Positions 27,006 to 36,746 of a stretch of DNA of 64,000 nucleotides are shown one piece after another (the first letter of the stretch is position 1; each line of letters opens with the position of its first letter). The stretch covers positions 1,798,001 through 1,862,000 of the forward strand of contig NZ_CP114777.1 in NCBI RefSeq assembly GCF_027359355.1, given 5' to 3'. The DNA is from Prochlorococcus marinus str. MIT 1214. Its GTDB lineage: Bacteria > Cyanobacteriota > Cyanobacteriia > PCC-6307 > Cyanobiaceae. The position numbers and the translations under genes were made by a program. A model generated the notes under the pieces. It did not search any database, was not told where the DNA came from, and saw only the letters and a program-made list of their open reading frames with translations.

Positions 27006-27611
27006 TCAAAGCAGGTAAAGGATGATGAATAAAACGACCCAAATCCCGTCTACAAAGTGCCAATAGAGCTCTACTGCTTCAAATGGGAACTTGTTTTCAC
27101 TATTCACTCGACCAAAAGGAACACGTGTTTGCCACCAAATAATCATTATCATGATTGATCCAAGTGTTACGTGAAGCCCATGAAAGCCAGTTAATGCGTA
27201 AAAAGTACTGGCAAAAAGATTGTCAGTTAATCCAAAAGGCAAAGTAAAGTACTCAAACATTTGGCTGATTAAAAATGCCATTCCCAACAAGCCTGTTATG
27301 AGAAGCCATTTTTGACATTGTTTGGATTCATTCTTTTCTAGGAATTTTCCAGCCCGATGAAAAGTAAAGCTACTTACTAAAAGCAAGACAGTATTTAAAG
27401 TTGGTAATGGTAGTTCTAATTCGTAAATAGCATCAGGACCAATGGGATTGACTGCTTTGAAAGTTAGATATGCCGCAAAAAAACCTGCGAAGGTCATCCC
27501 GTCTGCGATTAAAAAGGCTATTAAGCCAAACAAGCGAAAATCTTCATGTTCTTCAGTTGAGAGGTCTTTCTTGTTTTCTGAGGATTGCTCCTTTGGAACT
27601 ATTGATGTCAT
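27006..27611 (-). CDS. ctaE: Cytochrome c oxidase subunit III
   Basis: A 201-residue membrane protein with about five helices and the family signature LTGFHGLHVTLG; it ends in a subunit-III-type YWHFVDGIWVVLF. It stabilises the oxidase and its proton uptake. The ATG overlaps the ctaD stop by four bases (ATGA), indicating translational coupling. It is the last gene of ctaC-ctaD-ctaE. Confidence 0.97.
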   Translation of the reverse strand: MTSIVPKEQSSENKKDLSTEEHEDFRLFGLIAFLIADGMTFAGFFAAYLTFKAVNPIGPDAIYELELPLPTLNTVLLLVSSFTFHRAGKFLEKNESKQCQKWLLITGLLGMAFLISQMFEYFTLPFGLTDNLFASTFYALTGFHGLHVTLGSIMIMIIWWQTRVPFGRVNSENKFPFEAVELYWHFVDGIWVVLFIILYLL

Positions 27612-29248
27612 TTCATTTTCTCCTGAATTTTAGTTGTATTTTTTTCTCCATAACCATATGGTTCAAGAACGAGTGGGGCCTCTCCCTCCCAATTCTCAAC
27701 AGGAGGAGGTGAACTTGTTAACCACTCAGGAGTGAGCGCATTCCATGGATTGTCACCAGCGTCATCCCCATAGAGGATGCTTTGAAGAATATTCCAAAGA
27801 AAAGGTAAAGTACTTAAAGCCATTAATAATGCACCTACGCTACTAATCTGATTGATTAATTGAAATTGTGGATCGTATTCAGCAACTCGTCGAGGCATTC
27901 CATTTAAACCTAACCAGTGTTGAGGTGCAAAACAAAGATTAAATCCTATAAAAGTAATTATGAAATGGAATCTTCCAAGATTTTCATTGAGCATTTTCCC
28001 CGTAAATTTTGGGAACCAGTGATAAATCGAGGAGAAGATAACAAAGACAGAACCTCCATAGACTATGTAATGAAAATGGGCAACAACAAAATAGGTGTCG
28101 TGTACATGAACATCAAAAGGGACTTGAGCTAGGGCTACTCCAGTAATCCCACCTAAAACAAAGTTAATAATAAATCCGCAGGAAAATAGCATGGCAGCGT
28201 TGAGTGATATTTTCCCCCCCCATAAGGTTGCAACCCAATTAAAAAATTTAATACCGGTGGGAACAGCTATGAACGCAGTAGCGATTGTAAAAAATAAGCG
28301 CATCCATGGAGGAGTACCACTTGTAAACATATGATGGGCCCAAACAACTAGCCCCAATACAACTATTCCCATAATGGAGAAGACCATTGTTGTATAGCCA
28401 AAAAGTGGTTTTCTACTGTGAATTGGAAGTATTTCACTGACCAAGCCAAAGGCAGGTAAAACCATGATGTAAACAGCAGGATGCGAGTAAAACCAAAAAA
28501 GATGTTGATAAACAATTACATTTCCACCAAGACTTGGGTTGAAGAAACCGGTATGAGCAACTATGTCAAAGCTCAAAAGTATTAAAGTACCAGCGAGAAC
28601 AGGTGTTGATAGAACAACAAGAATACTTGTACCAAGCATTGCCCAGCAATACATAGGTAATTGCATCAATTTCAGACCGGGTCTCCTTAGTTTGAGGATG
28701 GTGGCGATGAAATTAATACCACCAAAGATTGAGCTTCCACCCAAAAGCAAAACACTCAATATCCAAATAATTTGACCGGCGGCGGGAGTCGTAATGCTTA
28801 AAGGCGGATAAGCTGTCCACCCAGATTGTGCGGCTCCGTTTATGAAATAGCTTGTTATGAGCATTAAACCGGAGGGAGGTATTAGCCAAAAAGCAACTGC
28901 ATTCAGCCTTGGGAAGGCCATATCCCTAGCGCCAACATAAAAAGGTATTAAATAATTGCCAAAGGCACCATTTACCACAGGCACGATCCATAGGAAAATC
29001 ATGATTGTGCCATGGAGCGTTAATACTTGGTTGTAAACTTCTCGGGGCATGAAATCTGAAAGGGGACTGATGAGCTCTACCCTTATTGCCCCAGCTAAAG
29101 ATCCTCCAATTAAATAAAACAAGAAACCACAAACTAAATATTGAAGACCTATGACTTTGTGATCGAGACTAAAACTGAGATATTTGAGCCATCCAGTTGG
29201 TTGAAGCTTTTCTGGAGGAGTGTTACTTGGCTTGAGTGAAATAGTCAT
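27608..29248 (-). CDS. ctaD: Cytochrome c oxidase subunit I, A2-type motif
   Basis: A 546-residue, 12-helix haem-copper oxidase subunit that holds haem a and the haem a3-CuB centre. Conserved helices carry TLHGTIMIFLW, the CuB region YSHPAVYIMVLP (residues 254-265), WAHHMFTSG with the two CuB histidines, and VAHFHYIVYG for the haem axial ligands. The usual HPEVY glutamate of the D-channel is Ala258, and Tyr-Ser precede the His, as in A2-type oxidases. It reduces oxygen to water in respiration, in thylakoid or plasma membrane. ATG start. Four-base overlap with ctaE. Confidence 0.98.
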   Translation of the reverse strand: MTISLKPSNTPPEKLQPTGWLKYLSFSLDHKVIGLQYLVCGFLFYLIGGSLAGAIRVELISPLSDFMPREVYNQVLTLHGTIMIFLWIVPVVNGAFGNYLIPFYVGARDMAFPRLNAVAFWLIPPSGLMLITSYFINGAAQSGWTAYPPLSITTPAAGQIIWILSVLLLGGSSIFGGINFIATILKLRRPGLKLMQLPMYCWAMLGTSILVVLSTPVLAGTLILLSFDIVAHTGFFNPSLGGNVIVYQHLFWFYSHPAVYIMVLPAFGLVSEILPIHSRKPLFGYTTMVFSIMGIVVLGLVVWAHHMFTSGTPPWMRLFFTIATAFIAVPTGIKFFNWVATLWGGKISLNAAMLFSCGFIINFVLGGITGVALAQVPFDVHVHDTYFVVAHFHYIVYGGSVFVIFSSIYHWFPKFTGKMLNENLGRFHFIITFIGFNLCFAPQHWLGLNGMPRRVAEYDPQFQLINQISSVGALLMALSTLPFLWNILQSILYGDDAGDNPWNALTPEWLTSSPPPVENWEGEAPLVLEPYGYGEKNTTKIQEKMK

Positions 29249-29252
29249 AGAT

Positions 29253-30065
29253 TTATATTGATTCTTTAGAGTTTTCTTTTAGCCAAATATCGAAGTCTTC
29301 TTGTTCATCAACTATTACGTTTGATCTCATTCCACCATGGTAAGGGCCACACAATTCTGCGCAAACAATTGGGAAATTACCTGCTTTTGTAGGAGTAAAA
29401 TTTAAAATCGTTGGTTGCCCTGGGATGACATCTTGTTTAAGTCTGAATTGAGGTACCCAAAAAGCATGTATTACATCTTTAGATTCCATTTTTAAACTAA
29501 CTTCCCTTCCAACCGGAACATGAAGTTCGCCAGAAATAATATCTCCTTTTGGATAATGAAAGATAAAAGCAAATTGCATTGCAGTTAACTCAATTGGTAA
29601 TGAGGATGAATTTTTTTTAGAGGAAGCCTCAATAGGCCCGGAACCTATACCCCCCCAAACTCTCTCGGCCTGATTATCCATTTGTCCACTGTGATCATGC
29701 ATTAAAGGTTGCATTCCACCCATTCGATCATATATATCGTAGCTATATAGCCCTACAAACAAAACAACAATTGCAGGGACTGCTGTCCAGAATATTTCAA
29801 GAGAAATATTACCTTCTAAGTTAATACCATCACCAGTTTCGCCAGGCCTACGACGGAATTGAAAAAGACTATAAATTACTAAAGCAGTCATACCTATAAA
29901 AAGTATGGAGCCAATAATGAATAGGACTCGATAGAGTTCATCGTAAACAGGAGCATTCATGCTCGCGCTAACGGGAAGCATATCGACGTTGTATGCAATC
30001 CAAACTCCTCCAATGCCAAGTATTAAACTTGATGTGAGAGTTAAGATGGCCGACAGTTTCGGCAA
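29253..30065 (-). CDS. ctaC: Cytochrome c oxidase subunit II
   Basis: A 270-residue subunit with two N-terminal transmembrane helices and a periplasmic/lumenal cupredoxin domain. The CuA site is CAELCGPYHGGM near the C-terminus, with an upstream His-Ala-Phe-Trp-Val-Pro. It accepts electrons from cytochrome c or plastocyanin. The TTG start at 30065 is supported by AAGGAG seven bases upstream. There is no fused cytochrome c domain. First gene of ctaCDE, 4 bp before ctaD. Confidence 0.97.
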   Translation of the reverse strand: MPKLSAILTLTSSLILGIGGVWIAYNVDMLPVSASMNAPVYDELYRVLFIIGSILFIGMTALVIYSLFQFRRRPGETGDGINLEGNISLEIFWTAVPAIVVLFVGLYSYDIYDRMGGMQPLMHDHSGQMDNQAERVWGGIGSGPIEASSKKNSSSLPIELTAMQFAFIFHYPKGDIISGELHVPVGREVSLKMESKDVIHAFWVPQFRLKQDVIPGQPTILNFTPTKAGNFPIVCAELCGPYHGGMRSNVIVDEQEDFDIWLKENSKESI

Positions 30066-30247
30066 GAAGATCTCCTTTCTACTTATAGGTTATGGGCAAA
30101 ACTAACTAATGTATCGGCTAATTGTTAATTCAAGATGAATAATTATTTTTAAAGAGAATCTTTATGTTGCAGTCCGTTTATTCGGGTGACGTGTAAGAAC
30201 TAATCGCTACGTTGAGTTAATAATGATCTTGATGAATTTTTGCATAC
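30066..30247. promoter_or_regulatory. Divergent promoter region for ctaCDE and ctaAB
   Basis: A 182-bp gap between the starts of two oppositely directed units that build and equip the same enzyme: the oxidase subunits on one side and haem A synthesis on the other. This arrangement allows shared control. I see no clear regulator box or hairpin; AT-rich tracts on both sides could hold -10 elements, but no single promoter can be assigned with confidence. Confidence 0.5.
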
Positions 30248-31174
30248 GTGCAGGTTATTTATCCACCAAAACCACGCCTTACATTGGGGCAAATGGCTGC
30301 TCATGTGGTAGTTGCTCTTATCGCTCTTGTAGTGATTGGCGGGGCTACTAGGGTAATGGAGGCTGGTCTCGCTTGCCCAGACTGGCCTCTATGTTACGGA
30401 TCGTTTTTGCCTGGTAGGCAAATGAATTTACAAGTATTCTTGGAATGGTTTCATCGTTTAGATGCCTTCTTCGTAGGGATTGCTCTAATTACTCAATTTG
30501 CCTTTTCTTTGTACTGGGTAAAAACTTTACCTAAATGGCTTCCTTGGACTTATGGCTTTTTAACTCTATTGGTTGCTTTTCAGGGCTTTTTAGGTGCATT
30601 GACAGTGCTGCAATTATTGCCATCTTTAGTTGTCATGGCTCATCTTGCAGTTGCATTTACTCTTGTTGCAATCATGAGTGGGGTGACTCAACAATTGCTT
30701 AATCCTGGTAAATCAATTTTCCCACTTTGGCTTCGTTGCTTTGGCTTCTTATCACTTTTTTCAGTAATAGCTCAGTCTTTATTAGGTAGTCGAGTGGCGA
30801 CCTCGTGGGCAGCTCAAAGATGCTTGGATTTTGGAGAATCTTGCAATCTTTTGCTACTGCATCGGACAAGTGCTATCCCAGTGAGCTTTTTGGTGATTTT
30901 ATTTGTAATAGTTGCATCTTTAAATAGAGATGTTTTTATCAACCAATGGCCCTATCTTTTGACGATTATTTTTTTGATTATCTTACAAATCTTTTTAGGA
31001 GTTTTTTCTATTAATATAGGCATGAGTGAACCTAGTCTTATCATTGCTCATCAATTAATCGCTTGCTTGTTAGTGGCACTAATATCAGCTTTGAATTTTA
31101 AAGGTAGAGGAATTGATAAATCTTCTCAATCACTTTTTATAACTCAATCAATTTTGGAGACATGTCATGGTTAG
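30248..31174 (+). CDS. ctaA: Haem A synthase
   Basis: A 308-residue membrane protein with eight predicted helices. The four conserved haem-ligand histidines appear in [22 protein letters not shown] and AHQLIA, as in CtaA/COX15. It oxidises the C8 methyl of haem O to a formyl group to give haem A. The GTG start at 30248 precedes the first helix closely. It overlaps ctaB by eight bases. Confidence 0.96.
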   Translation: MQVIYPPKPRLTLGQMAAHVVVALIALVVIGGATRVMEAGLACPDWPLCYGSFLPGRQMNLQVFLEWFHRLDAFFVGIALITQFAFSLYWVKTLPKWLPWTYGFLTLLVAFQGFLGALTVLQLLPSLVVMAHLAVAFTLVAIMSGVTQQLLNPGKSIFPLWLRCFGFLSLFSVIAQSLLGSRVATSWAAQRCLDFGESCNLLLLHRTSAIPVSFLVILFVIVASLNRDVFINQWPYLLTIIFLIILQIFLGVFSINIGMSEPSLIIAHQLIACLLVALISALNFKGRGIDKSSQSLFITQSILETCHG

Positions 31175-32162
31175 CTCTACATCAGATTTAATTTCAAACC
31201 CCGTTAATCGCGAGGAAATCGTTCCTTCTAGAAAGCGTATTAAATTACCAGCCTGGTTAGAGGTCGCCAAACCAAGATTAATTCCTCTTTTACTTGCCAC
31301 TACTGTTGGTGGGATGGCTCTTTCGGAAGAATGGCCATTACCTTCTCCAAAATTGGTGTGCACTCTAGGTGGAGGGGCTCTTGCAGCTGCGGCTGCAGGT
31401 GCCCTTAATTGCTTGTGGGAACAAGATCTTGATAAGCGGATGAAACGCACCAGTAATAGAGCATTGCCTTCTGGTCGACTTTCTCAGACTTCTGTTTTTA
31501 TTGGAGCAATTGCTTGTACTCTTGCTGCTTCAGCCCTTTTATTAAGTGGAGTTAACTGTTTAGCAGCAGGACTTACTCTTTTAGGACTTTGTAGTTATGT
31601 GCTTCTTTACACAGCGTTCTTAAAGCCGAGAACATCTCAAAATATAGTTTTTGGTGGAGTCGCTGGCGCAATCCCTCCTCTTGTTGGAGCTTCGGCAGCG
31701 GCAGGACACATTGGATTAGGTGGTTGGTGGCTATTCTCTTTGGTTATGGTTTGGACCCCAGCACATTTTTGGGCTTTGGCCATCTTGTTAAAAGAGGACT
31801 ATCGATCTGTTGGGATACCTATGCTTCCAACAGTTAGTGGCCCTTTCGTTACAGCTAAAGCTATATCTGTGTATGGATATCTAACTGTATTCTTGAGTTT
31901 TTTAGGCTGCTTTGTTTTACCTGAAGGAGGTTTGTTATATGGAATGTTACTACTTCCATATAATTCACGACTTCTTCAATTGGTTTCCAGATTAAGAGAT
32001 AATCCAGAGGATTTAGATCGAGCTAAGGGTTTGTTTAGGTGGTCTATTCTTTATATGTTTGGAGTTTGTTTTTTGATTGTCATTAGTAGATTACAAGTGT
32101 CAATTGTTTTTAATGATCAGTTGATAGCTTTGATTAAAGACTTCTTTATAGGGTTTTCGTAA
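31167..32162 (+). CDS. ctaB: Protohaem IX farnesyltransferase (haem O synthase)
   Basis: A 331-residue UbiA-superfamily membrane protein with about nine helices. The prenyl-diphosphate motif [20 protein letters not shown] (about residues 80-100) is the CtaB/COX10 version. It adds a hydroxyethylfarnesyl group to haem B, giving haem O for CtaA. The ATG at 31167 lies within the ctaA 3' end, so the two are translationally coupled. Functions with ctaCDE across the spacer. Confidence 0.96.
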   Translation: MVSSTSDLISNPVNREEIVPSRKRIKLPAWLEVAKPRLIPLLLATTVGGMALSEEWPLPSPKLVCTLGGGALAAAAAGALNCLWEQDLDKRMKRTSNRALPSGRLSQTSVFIGAIACTLAASALLLSGVNCLAAGLTLLGLCSYVLLYTAFLKPRTSQNIVFGGVAGAIPPLVGASAAAGHIGLGGWWLFSLVMVWTPAHFWALAILLKEDYRSVGIPMLPTVSGPFVTAKAISVYGYLTVFLSFLGCFVLPEGGLLYGMLLLPYNSRLLQLVSRLRDNPEDLDRAKGLFRWSILYMFGVCFLIVISRLQVSIVFNDQLIALIKDFFIGFS

Positions 32163-32263
32163 ATCTATAAAATAAAAATAAAAACTTTATGACCTTGATC
32201 TCAAATATTTATTAGAATTTGCTAGGGGAAATGAGCTTATCTTTTCAGGCGATTTGTTTTTAG

Positions 32264-33277
32264 ATGTTTTTCATCCAACTAAGAGATTTATTTAAGTCGT
32301 ATGGCTCTGTTAGAGCTCTTAATGGGCTCAACCTTCAAGTGCCAAAGGGTTCTTTGTATGGGTTGTTGGGGCCAAACGGGGCCGGTAAGAGTACTGCACT
32401 TAGAATTATCTGCACTCTTCTTTCCCCTGATTCTGGGTCTGTTGAGGTAGGAGGATTTAATGCTTTGCTTGAAGAAAAAGAAACTAGGCGAAGATTGGGT
32501 TACGTAGCTCAAGACGTTGCTATCGATAAAATCCTTACAGGTAGAGAGTTGCTACAACTTCAAGGAGATCTTTATCATCTAGATAAAAAACATAAGAAAA
32601 AAAGAATAGAAGAATTGATTCAGAGACTTGATATGCATGAATGGATTGATAGAAGATGTGGTTCCTTTTCGGGAGGTATGAAAAGAAGACTTGACCTCGC
32701 TTCAGGATTGTTGCATGAACCAGAATTATTGATTCTTGATGAACCTACTGTTGGGTTGGACATCGAAAGCCGATCAGTTATTTGGGGCTTATTGAAGGAA
32801 CTAAGGAACAATGAAACTACAATTCTTTTAAGTAGTCATTATCTTGAGGAAGTAGATGAACTGGCAGATGAGATGGCTATTATTGATCAAGGAAAAGTTA
32901 TTGCTAGTGGAAAACCAGATGATTTAAAAAAAGAACTAGGTGGAGACAGAGTGACACTTAGAGTGCGAGAGTTCAGTGATGAAGTAGAAGCTGAATCTGT
33001 AAGGAAATTAATTAAAAATATTAATGGTGTATCAAATGTAGTCGTGAATCAAAAGCAAGGTTACTCTTTAAACTTTTTAGTTCAAAGTAATGATGTTATA
33101 TCAAACTTGTCAGGTCATCTTTCAAAAGAAAATTTTGAAGTCTTTGCACTTTCTCATAGTCGACCAAGTTTAGATGATGTTTATTTGCAGGCGACTGGCA
33201 AAACTCTTATGGATGCTGAATTAGAACTTGCCGGTAAAAGAGATATTAAGCTTGAGAATAAGAAATCAATGCGTTAA
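32264..33277 (+). CDS. ABC-2 type exporter, ATP-binding subunit (DrrA/NodI-like)
   Basis: A 337-residue ATPase: Walker A GPNGAGKST, signature FSGGMKRRLDLASGLL, Walker B LLILDEPTVGLD and the H-loop SSHYLEEVDELADEM. After about residue 230 a C-terminal domain follows that is common in the multidrug/antibiotic-resistance DrrA subgroup. It pairs with the permease gene 31 bp downstream. The substrate is unknown. Similar ATPase-permease pairs are conserved in cyanobacteria and algal plastids (Ycf38-type permease), so a lipid or pigment-related cargo is possible but unproven. Confidence 0.93.
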   Translation: MFFIQLRDLFKSYGSVRALNGLNLQVPKGSLYGLLGPNGAGKSTALRIICTLLSPDSGSVEVGGFNALLEEKETRRRLGYVAQDVAIDKILTGRELLQLQGDLYHLDKKHKKKRIEELIQRLDMHEWIDRRCGSFSGGMKRRLDLASGLLHEPELLILDEPTVGLDIESRSVIWGLLKELRNNETTILLSSHYLEEVDELADEMAIIDQGKVIASGKPDDLKKELGGDRVTLRVREFSDEVEAESVRKLIKNINGVSNVVVNQKQGYSLNFLVQSNDVISNLSGHLSKENFEVFALSHSRPSLDDVYLQATGKTLMDAELELAGKRDIKLENKKSMR

Positions 33278-33308
33278 TTGCTCGTATTAATCTTAAATTA
33301 TTAAACAC

Positions 33309-34163
33309 ATGATTACTACAAATCCATCGCTTAATAAGGAAAAGCAATCTGTAAATGATTTGAATGAAATGTTGCAAGAGACTTCTGCCTTAACATGGAG
33401 GCTTTTTATTCAATTAATTCGACGACCTTCAACGTTATTTGCTGGAATTCTTCAGCCTTTGATATGGCTTTTGCTTTTTGCAGCGTTATTCTCTAAAGCT
33501 CCTATTGATTTTTTGCCTGGCGGTAGTAGTTATGGAGAATTCCTTGGTGCAGGATTAATAGTATTTACTGCTTTTAGTGGTGCGCTTAATGCTGGACTCC
33601 CTTTGATGTTTGATCGGGAATTTGGTTTTCTTAATAGACTATTAGTTGCACCATTGAGTAGTAGAAGTTCAATCGTAATTTCTTCAGTAATCTACATAAC
33701 TTCTATTAGCCTTTTGCAGAGTTTTGCAATAATGGCTACTTCTGCTCTCTTGGGTTATGGATGGCCAAGTCTGGGAGGTTTTCTTCTCATAGCAATAACT
33801 CTCTTGTTGTTGGTTTTCGCAATAACTGGTCTAAGTCTTGGATTGGCATTTGTTTTACCAGGACATATAGAACTAATTGCAATTATATTTATCGCTAATC
33901 TACCTGTTCTTTTTGCTAGTACAGCTTTGGCCCCCATATCTTTTATGCCTGCATGGCTTGGATGGATAGCATCAATTAATCCATTAACATTTGCGATTGA
34001 ACCCATACGAATGGCTTACTACAATTCTGTTGATCTGAATGCAGTTTTAATTAATGCTCCCTATGGAGAAGTAAATGGATATTCTTGCCTAGCAATTCTA
34101 TTAATTCTTACAGTTGGATTGTTTTTTCTTATTAGACCTCTTTTAAATCGCAAACTTGCTTGA
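33309..34163 (+). CDS. ABC-2 type exporter, permease subunit (Ycf38-like)
   Basis: A 284-residue membrane protein with six predicted helices and the ABC-2 permease signature region (NAGLPLMFDREFGFLNRLLVAPLSS then the conserved PISFMPAWLGWIASINPL). The N-terminus is cytoplasmic and hydrophilic. It forms the channel for the ATPase encoded just upstream. Red-algal plastids carry the homologue ycf38. ATG start. The transported substrate is not known. Confidence 0.9.
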   Translation: MITTNPSLNKEKQSVNDLNEMLQETSALTWRLFIQLIRRPSTLFAGILQPLIWLLLFAALFSKAPIDFLPGGSSYGEFLGAGLIVFTAFSGALNAGLPLMFDREFGFLNRLLVAPLSSRSSIVISSVIYITSISLLQSFAIMATSALLGYGWPSLGGFLLIAITLLLLVFAITGLSLGLAFVLPGHIELIAIIFIANLPVLFASTALAPISFMPAWLGWIASINPLTFAIEPIRMAYYNSVDLNAVLINAPYGEVNGYSCLAILLILTVGLFFLIRPLLNRKLA

Positions 34164-34192
34164 TAATCTTAATTTAGCGATTTATAAGAACC

Positions 34193-34684
34193 TTGGAGTC
34201 TCGAAAGTATCAGCTACAAAAACAAATTATAGAAGCTCTACAGGCTAATGATAACGATTTATATTCTCTCCTAAAATCTCAATGGGCACACCGTTTTGGA
34301 GTAGAAAGTTTGGAAGAATTGAAAAGCATAGATTTAAATGAGTTGAATCAAAAACCAACCAATGTAGATGTTGATGTAGATAATCAAAAAATTGATCAAT
34401 CTCAAGAAAAATCTTTCGAGGGTGGTAAAGCAATTTCTATAAAAGATGATGATAATCAAGAAAAAGAAATAAAAAATAAAGAAGTAGATTCATTTATAGA
34501 TCTGGAACATCAAGCCTTTAAAATTAAATCTTATGAAATAGTTGATAAAGAAAAAAATAAAAATAATTATAAAAATTCAGCTCAAGAGAATAAAAATTCC
34601 TCTGAGATTAAAGCCTTGATTCCTTTACCTCCCAAACCTAAATATAGTTATCTCAATAAGTGGTTGTTAAAAAGCAAGTTCTAA
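34193..34684 (+). CDS. Hypothetical charged protein (163 aa)
   Basis: A soluble 163-residue protein. Residues 1-50 form a helix-prone region (LQKQIIEALQANDNDLYSLL...), then a long Asp/Glu/Lys/Asn-rich linker that is probably disordered, and a short conserved-looking C-terminal segment LIPLPPKPKYSYLNKWLLK. No signal, membrane segment or known domain. TTG start at 34193, 29 bp after the ABC permease, so it may be part of that unit. It converges on groEL. Confidence 0.55.
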   Translation: MESRKYQLQKQIIEALQANDNDLYSLLKSQWAHRFGVESLEELKSIDLNELNQKPTNVDVDVDNQKIDQSQEKSFEGGKAISIKDDDNQEKEIKNKEVDSFIDLEHQAFKIKSYEIVDKEKNKNNYKNSAQENKNSSEIKALIPLPPKPKYSYLNKWLLKSKF

Positions 34685-34742
34685 ATTCTTTTTATTAATT
34701 TCTATTTTTCTTGCTTTTGAAATTGTAGATCTTTTTATTTCC

Positions 34743-36434
34743 TTACATCATTCCTGGCATACCCATTCCGCCCATTCCGCCCATTCCGCCCATTCCGCCC
34801 ATTCCGCCCATTCCGCCCATTCCGCCCATAGGGTCACCTCCTTCGGCTCCTGGTGCTGATGGAGGCTCAGGTTTGTCAGCAATAACAACTTCAGTTGTTA
34901 TGAGAAGGGAAGCAATTGAAACAGCATCTTGAAGAGCAAGCCTTATTACTTTTGAAGCGTCTAAGATTCCTGCTTCAAGTAAATCCACATACTCTCCAGT
35001 TTGTGCATTGAAGCCTTTACCTAACCTTTTAATATCTGAAACAACAACATCTCCATTAAATCCAGCATTTATAGCGATCTGTTTTGTTGGCGCACTCAAT
35101 GCTCTTTTTATAATTTCAACTCCGGTTCTTTGATCACCTTCTAGCTTATTAGATAAATCTTCAAGACCATCACTTAGTTCTAGAAGAGTAGTTCCTCCAC
35201 CTGCAACAATACCTTCTTCAATAGCTGCACGAGTTGCGTTGAGAGCATCCTCAATTCTTAGTTTTCTGTTTTTTAACTCGGTTTCAGTTGGCGCACCAAC
35301 TTTAATTACAGCTACACCGCCTGCAAGTTTAGCTATTCTCTCGTTTAACTTCTCTTGGTCATACTCAGAATCTGTTTCGTCAAGTTCTCTCTTGATTGAG
35401 GCAATGCGATTAGATAGTTCAGTGTTTTGAGTCTCGTTCGCGACAATTGTGGTGGTATCTTTTGTAATTGTTACTCTTCTGGCCTGGCCTAGATCAGAAA
35501 TTTGAACTTTCTCAAGACTCATTGCTTTGTCTTCGCTTATTAATGTGCCGCCAGTTAGTACAGCAATATCTCCAAGAGCAGCTTTTCTTCTCTCGCCAAA
35601 TGATGGGGCCCTAACAGCTGCTACCTGTAAAACACCACGATTTTTATTTACAACTAATGTGGCTAATGCTTCACCCTCTACTTCTTCGGCAAGAATTATT
35701 AATGGTGTTCCATTTTTTTGAACTGTCTCTAGAACAGGTATGAGATCTGCAATTGATGAAATCTTTTTGTCGGTAATTAGTATCGAAGGATTTTCAAATT
35801 CACAAATTAATCTATCTTCATCAGTAACAAAATACGGAGAGCTATACCCTCTGTCAAAGGCCATCCCTTCAGTGATATCTAGTTCAGTGGCAAGAGATTT
35901 GGATTCCTCAACTGTTATTACTCCATCAAAACTTACCTTGTCTATTGCATCTGCAATCATTGAACCTATTTCTTCGTCTCCACCAGCACTTACTGTCGCA
36001 ACTTGTTTAATTGCATCGCCACTGACTGAATTACTTTTTTTCTTGAGATCATCAACTATTTGAGCTACAGCCTTTTCCATTCCCCTCCTTAATTCGATTG
36101 GGCTTGCTCCAGCTGCTGTATTCCTTAAACCCTCTTGAACCATAAATTGGGCTAAAACTGTTGCAGTAGTTGTTCCATCCCCAGCTTTTTCTTTCGTTTT
36201 TGATGCGACTTGTTCAATAAGCTTTGCTCCTATATTTTCAAATGGATCTTCAAGATCTATCTCCTTAGCAATAGTTACTCCATCATTAACAATATCTGGA
36301 GCTCCAAATTTTTTTTCAATAACAACATTTCTACCTTTAGGGCCAATTGTCACTTTAAGAGCATTGGCTAAATTGTTTACTCCTTTTTCGAGAGCACCAC
36401 GAGATTCGTCTGAAAAACTTAGAAGCTTTGCCAT
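34743..36434 (-). CDS. groL: 60-kDa chaperonin GroEL, orphan copy with long GGM tail
   Basis: A 563-residue group-I chaperonin with the nucleotide-binding [11 protein letters not shown] (about residues 86-96) and all three domains. No groES lies beside it, unlike the usual operonic copy; cyanobacteria commonly carry a groESL operon plus a second lone groEL, so this is likely the second copy. The C-terminus has seven Met-Gly-Gly units. Folding of ATP-dependent substrates in the cytoplasm is the known role. No CIRCE operator is visible upstream. ATG start. Confidence 0.97.
   Translation of the reverse strand: MAKLLSFSDESRGALEKGVNNLANALKVTIGPKGRNVVIEKKFGAPDIVNDGVTIAKEIDLEDPFENIGAKLIEQVASKTKEKAGDGTTTATVLAQFMVQEGLRNTAAGASPIELRRGMEKAVAQIVDDLKKKSNSVSGDAIKQVATVSAGGDEEIGSMIADAIDKVSFDGVITVEESKSLATELDITEGMAFDRGYSSPYFVTDEDRLICEFENPSILITDKKISSIADLIPVLETVQKNGTPLIILAEEVEGEALATLVVNKNRGVLQVAAVRAPSFGERRKAALGDIAVLTGGTLISEDKAMSLEKVQISDLGQARRVTITKDTTTIVANETQNTELSNRIASIKRELDETDSEYDQEKLNERIAKLAGGVAVIKVGAPTETELKNRKLRIEDALNATRAAIEEGIVAGGGTTLLELSDGLEDLSNKLEGDQRTGVEIIKRALSAPTKQIAINAGFNGDVVVSDIKRLGKGFNAQTGEYVDLLEAGILDASKVIRLALQDAVSIASLLITTEVVIADKPEPPSAPGAEGGDPMGGMGGMGGMGGMGGMGGMGGMGMPGMM
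34764..34826 (-). repeat. Seven tandem 9-bp units encoding the GroEL Met-Gly-Gly tail
   Basis: Seven perfect copies of the 9-bp unit CATTCCGCC (plus strand) lie inside the 3' end of groEL and encode Met-Gly-Gly repeats. GGM tails are usual in GroEL and line the cavity floor; the identical codons in every unit suggest recent slippage or duplication. Confidence 0.95.
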
Positions 36435-36562
36435 ATTTGAATTGAATTAAACTTAATCTCCCACAGGAAACACACATTAGGGGAGGCTAAATAAGTGGGG
36501 AAAGCCGAATTGTAATTCACAAATAATTCCCAATTTTGGCAGAAGGTAGTTAGTGTCAACGT

Positions 36563-36739
36563 ATGAACGATCCTGGGGCTTTATTTTTTATTCTCATGGC
36601 TGGTTTGGCCGGGACTATGACGTTGGTTTATTTCCCTTTGAGGATATTTCTTACGGCTACGGCAAGAAGCAGAAGATTAAAACTATTGCAGCGAATTAGA
36701 AGATTGAGAGATGAATTAGGACAGCCTATTCAAAATTGA
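36563..36739 (+). CDS. Small membrane protein (58 aa)
   Basis: ATG-to-TGA frame in the space between groEL and fabG. It encodes an N-terminal hydrophobic helix (about residues 6-24, ALFFILMAGLAGTMTLVYF), then a strongly basic Arg/Lys-rich tail (TARSRRLKLLQRIRRLRDEL) predicted to stay in the cytoplasm. The codon use and the clean topology support a real gene. No named family. It ends eight bases before the convergent fabG stop. Confidence 0.6.
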   Translation: MNDPGALFFILMAGLAGTMTLVYFPLRIFLTATARSRRLKLLQRIRRLRDELGQPIQN

Positions 36740-36746
36740 TATCTGC

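Noticed and set aside
34764-34826. Tandem repeats as a possible CRISPR-like array
   Set aside because: The 9-bp units are in frame within groEL and have no spacers; they encode the known GGM tail.
36435-36562. CIRCE operator (inverted repeat TTAGCACTC-N9-GAGTGCTAA) upstream of groEL
   Set aside because: The motif is not present in the 128 bp before groEL; a different hairpin was noted separately.
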